Assembly: GCA_025210395.1 (NCBI GenBank)
Contig: JAOARV010000036.1
Location: 1 to 64,000, forward strand
Direction of reading: 5' to 3'
Length of the DNA stretch: 64,000 bases
From: Marinisporobacter sp.
GTDB lineage: Bacteria; Bacillota; Clostridia; Peptostreptococcales; Thermotaleaceae
Each line of letters opens with the position of its first letter. The first letter of the stretch is position 1. Below are positions 61,826 to 64,000 of the stretch, piece by piece. A program made the translations under genes and the position numbers. The notes beneath the pieces are model-generated. The model was given only the letters and a program-made list of their open reading frames with translations, did not search any database and was not told the origin of the DNA.

Positions 61826-62629
61826 ATGACAACAGAAGAAATAGTATTAGCAAAAGTTTTGCAGCTATTGAGAAATTGTTGTGGTGGTTACTCTGAATTT
61901 CAACCATTGGAAGACAATCCAAGTTACCCCATATATTCTCTTGCTAGAAAGAAACTACTTGAATTACATCTAAAAAAATTTATACTCTCAAAGGAATTAT
62001 TAGATTTTGACCTTATTAATTTACTTAAGATATGTACAACAGAGTCTAAAACTAATAAAATAGTAAACTTGTATAAAAAAAATGAGTTGCAAGAAACTCA
62101 TCTGACTAATATTAATTTTAATAAACTGTCTGAAGACCAAATGAAACAATATATAGGAAGTGATACGAAAAAAATACTTTCCAAACTACCTAAACCTGCA
62201 TCTTTTAACAACTATAATGAGAAAAATGCTTATATAGAATTAGAGAATCTATTAAAGAACCTCTTACCTATTTTTGACTTACAAACAGCAAGAATTGACC
62301 TATTAGAATCAATTCTCAAATTACTGTTAAGATTAAATTTCAAATTATCTTTAAGAGAGGCAAAGGCTATGCTAGATGACAACAATACTACTGGCAAGAG
62401 ATTAACAGATAAGGAAATAGCAGAAGTTTTAAATATTACACCTGCATCTTATAGTGAATATATGACTGCTAAATCACTACCTGAGCTAGAGAATTTAGTC
62501 AAATTATCAAAATATATAGAATTCCAACTTGGAACTAATAGTATTTCTTACGACTTTCTTTTAGGAAACATTCAGAAACCCACACATGAATCAGAATCAT
62601 TATATAAAGATTTCGTTTTATCTGAATAA
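61826..62629 (+). CDS. Unrecognised 267-residue protein with C-terminal HTH
   Basis: 267 residues. The first 190 residues are helical and leucine-rich (LLESILKLLLRLNFKLSLRE). Residues about 195-245 read like an XRE-type HTH (LTDKEIAEVLNITPASYSEY, then LVKLSKYI). AGGAGG is upstream and a strong sigma-A promoter lies 60 bp ahead. It is probably a regulator; it is followed by the 236-residue gene after 12 bp. No known family recognised. Confidence 0.6.
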   Translation: MTTEEIVLAKVLQLLRNCCGGYSEFQPLEDNPSYPIYSLARKKLLELHLKKFILSKELLDFDLINLLKICTTESKTNKIVNLYKKNELQETHLTNINFNKLSEDQMKQYIGSDTKKILSKLPKPASFNNYNEKNAYIELENLLKNLLPIFDLQTARIDLLESILKLLLRLNFKLSLREAKAMLDDNNTTGKRLTDKEIAEVLNITPASYSEYMTAKSLPELENLVKLSKYIEFQLGTNSISYDFLLGNIQKPTHESESLYKDFVLSE

Positions 62630-62641
62630 TCATATAGGATT

Positions 62642-63352
62642 ATGCAAATATTAAAGCCATACCCCCAAAATTATTATAAATTTATTACTGATTCTCTTAA
62701 TCTTCTTATCAAAGGTCTACATATGGAAACCATAGTTAAAGAAGGTATGGCAGGTTTCATTGACATCACTAAAGAAGAAGAACTGTTAGAAGCCTTAGAA
62801 AAAAAAGCCGCTGAAATAGATAAAAACACTTCTATTGAACTCAAATGGAAAAATGGATATCAATATAAGGAATATACAGATATAAGAATTTTCTATGATA
62901 AAAGATTTAAACTTATTAGACAAGGTACTACTGAAATTAAGAAAAAAAAGAATATGAAAATATACAAAGGTCCTAATTTTAAAATTACCTATCAAGAAAA
63001 TATGAAAATTATTGAGAAGAATGGCATTACGAATAGAGCAATTAAAGGTCAAGATTATAGATATGTTTTTACAGGTACCAAAGAGCTTGATGTATTATCT
63101 GCTGTGGGTCGATTTTTACAATTTAACCCTTCACATGTAGTTCATGTTATTAACGAAGATGAATATGATTATTTTAGGATATTGTTAGACGATGCAGAAA
63201 ATAAAGAAGATGTTGAGTGGGCAATAGAAGACTTTTTCCAAGAGTTATATGGTAATACAGGACAAATAGATATGCTTAATATTAGAATGATGGATGTTCA
63301 AAGAAAATTAGAGGCTTATAGAAATTATTTGCAGATTAACAAGAATGATTAA
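62642..63352 (+). CDS. Unrecognised 236-residue protein
   Basis: 236 residues, soluble. A lysine-rich central stretch (RQGTTEIKKKKNMKIYKGPN) is flanked by alpha/beta segments (GFIDITKEEELLEALEKKAA, HVVHVINEDEYDYFRILLDD). The ribosome binding site is weak, so it may depend on readthrough from the preceding gene; an internal ATG at 62723 is an alternative start. Function unknown. Confidence 0.55.
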   Translation: MQILKPYPQNYYKFITDSLNLLIKGLHMETIVKEGMAGFIDITKEEELLEALEKKAAEIDKNTSIELKWKNGYQYKEYTDIRIFYDKRFKLIRQGTTEIKKKKNMKIYKGPNFKITYQENMKIIEKNGITNRAIKGQDYRYVFTGTKELDVLSAVGRFLQFNPSHVVHVINEDEYDYFRILLDDAENKEDVEWAIEDFFQELYGNTGQIDMLNIRMMDVQRKLEAYRNYLQINKND

Positions 63353-63494
63353 TTAATGTTAACACCGTTCCTAATTTCTTATTTTCCCCTTTTTATCTTC
63401 CTCTTTATTTCCAAAATCTGCATTATTGATTTAACGATATCGGGTGTATACATTTTAATTTCAACCTTTACAAAGACTCTAATGCAGATTAACA
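63330..63494. repeat. TGCAGATTAACA repeat cluster at the right end of the last gene
   Basis: The 12-mer occurs at 63330-63341 and 63483-63494 in direct order, and its first 8 bases in inverted order at 63415-63422. AATCTGCATTA (63415-63425) with TAATGCAGATT (63480-63490) forms an 11-bp inverted repeat. Confidence 0.5.
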
Positions 63495-64000
63495 TGTTTA
63501 CACAAAATAAGGGTCTACAAATTTAATAATTCATAAAACCGATTATAAAGGATAATTTCAGAACGATATTAACATTACTCTCTTTGTTTTGTTAACTATA
63601 TGTATGTGAAGTATATTCAATTGAATTACTTCACTTTGTCACAGTTTTTTTGTATCTTCTTCTCTTCTCATATTTTTATATTTTATGACTTATGTTTTAT
63701 GTCCATTTTATGATTCATCTGTAATTAATTATGTTTAACTGGTCTTTTACCCTTACTCTTGCTGAATTATTTTAATTTCAATTTTATTGATGTACTCTAT
63801 AGTACTGCCTGTCATAAGATATCAACTATTTGCTCCTTGCGTTCATATCGTCCTGCTTTAACCTTTTTGGTGTTTGGAAATTGACAGAGAAGAGGTTAGA
63901 ATAGTAGGGGACGAGGTTGTTATTGTAACTACTATTCAAATAAGACCACCTAAATAACGAATTAATCCACTACCCAAACCATCCTCCCCAAAAGTAAATA
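63353..64000. other. 648-bp gene-free region at the right window edge
   Basis: No ORF with a ribosome binding site. It contains the TGCAGATTAACA repeats, a 29-bp near-perfect palindrome (63606-63634; arms GTGAAGTA and TACTTCAC around ATTCAATTGAAT) and a 9-bp inverted repeat GAATAGTAG / CTACTATTC (63899-63937). It could be the leader of a gene beyond the edge or the end of the accessory element. Confidence 0.4.
63606..63634. repeat. 29-bp near-perfect palindrome
   Basis: Arms GTGAAGTA / TACTTCAC with the inner palindrome ATTCAATTGAAT; one base breaks the symmetry. CAGTTTTTTTG follows 12 bp later, so a terminator is possible but the gap is long. An operator or recombination site is equally possible. 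Confidence 0.55.

Noticed and set aside
55740-64000. CRISPR array
   Set aside because: The 27-bp-period units at 57.4 kb are contiguous direct repeats without unique spacers of constant length, and no cas genes are present.

Overview
The window looks like chromosome of a low-GC, anaerobic, spore-former-type Firmicute (class Clostridia). The evidence is the 5' end of a Gram-positive-type 16S gene with a boxA leader, a T-box and several other riboswitches, an oxygen-sensitive 4-hydroxyphenylacetate decarboxylase, a reverse rubrerythrin, an anaerobic-type thiamin pathway (ThiH, not ThiO), a SleB-like hydrolase and strong AGGAGG ribosome binding sites. I cannot name the genus from the sequence alone.

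Layout. 1-600: start of an rRNA operon on the minus strand with two tandem TTGACA-type promoters. 595-4675: ribosomal protein L25/Ctc, a UVR-motif protein, and an M20 amidohydrolase plus membrane transporter behind a T-box whose specifier reads as CUC (Leu). 4798-10135: thiSFGHCE under two tandem TPP riboswitches, each with its own terminator. 10.3-16 kb: a chemoreceptor, a small RHH-like protein with an operator palindrome, a sigma-54 activator and 3-hydroxybutyryl-CoA dehydrogenase, the latter behind a -24/-12 promoter. 16.4-21.9 kb: hpdB-hpdC-MFS-hpdA, the glycyl radical system that makes p-cresol. 21.9-31.3 kb: an eleven-gene Mrp/Mbh-type cation antiporter operon with a split MrpA and four NuoL/MrpD-like subunits, preceded by a near-perfect sigma-54 promoter and, directly upstream, an AcoR-like activator gene. 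33.8-55.7 kb: housekeeping and transport genes (HD-GYP, uppP, SulP, a HisD-family dehydrogenase, PLD, MotAB-like, an AzgA purine permease behind a purine riboswitch, tRNA-Lys, pstSCAB, a sulfur/selenium relay cluster, lepB, SleB-like, reverse rubrerythrin). 55.9-64.0 kb: an accessory block of mostly unrecognised genes with a short tyrosine recombinase, a catalytically dead serine-recombinase homologue, a 27-bp iteron-like array and several palindromes.

The most unusual things are: (1) a dispersed ~155-bp intergenic repeat in four copies, three of which directly abut the terminator of a minus-strand transcription unit and two of which carry a perfect DnaA box; (2) sigma-54 control of a split Mrp complex; (3) the accessory block with iteron array, dead recombinase and hairpin cluster. 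No CRISPR array was found. All family calls come from reading motifs; no search was run.
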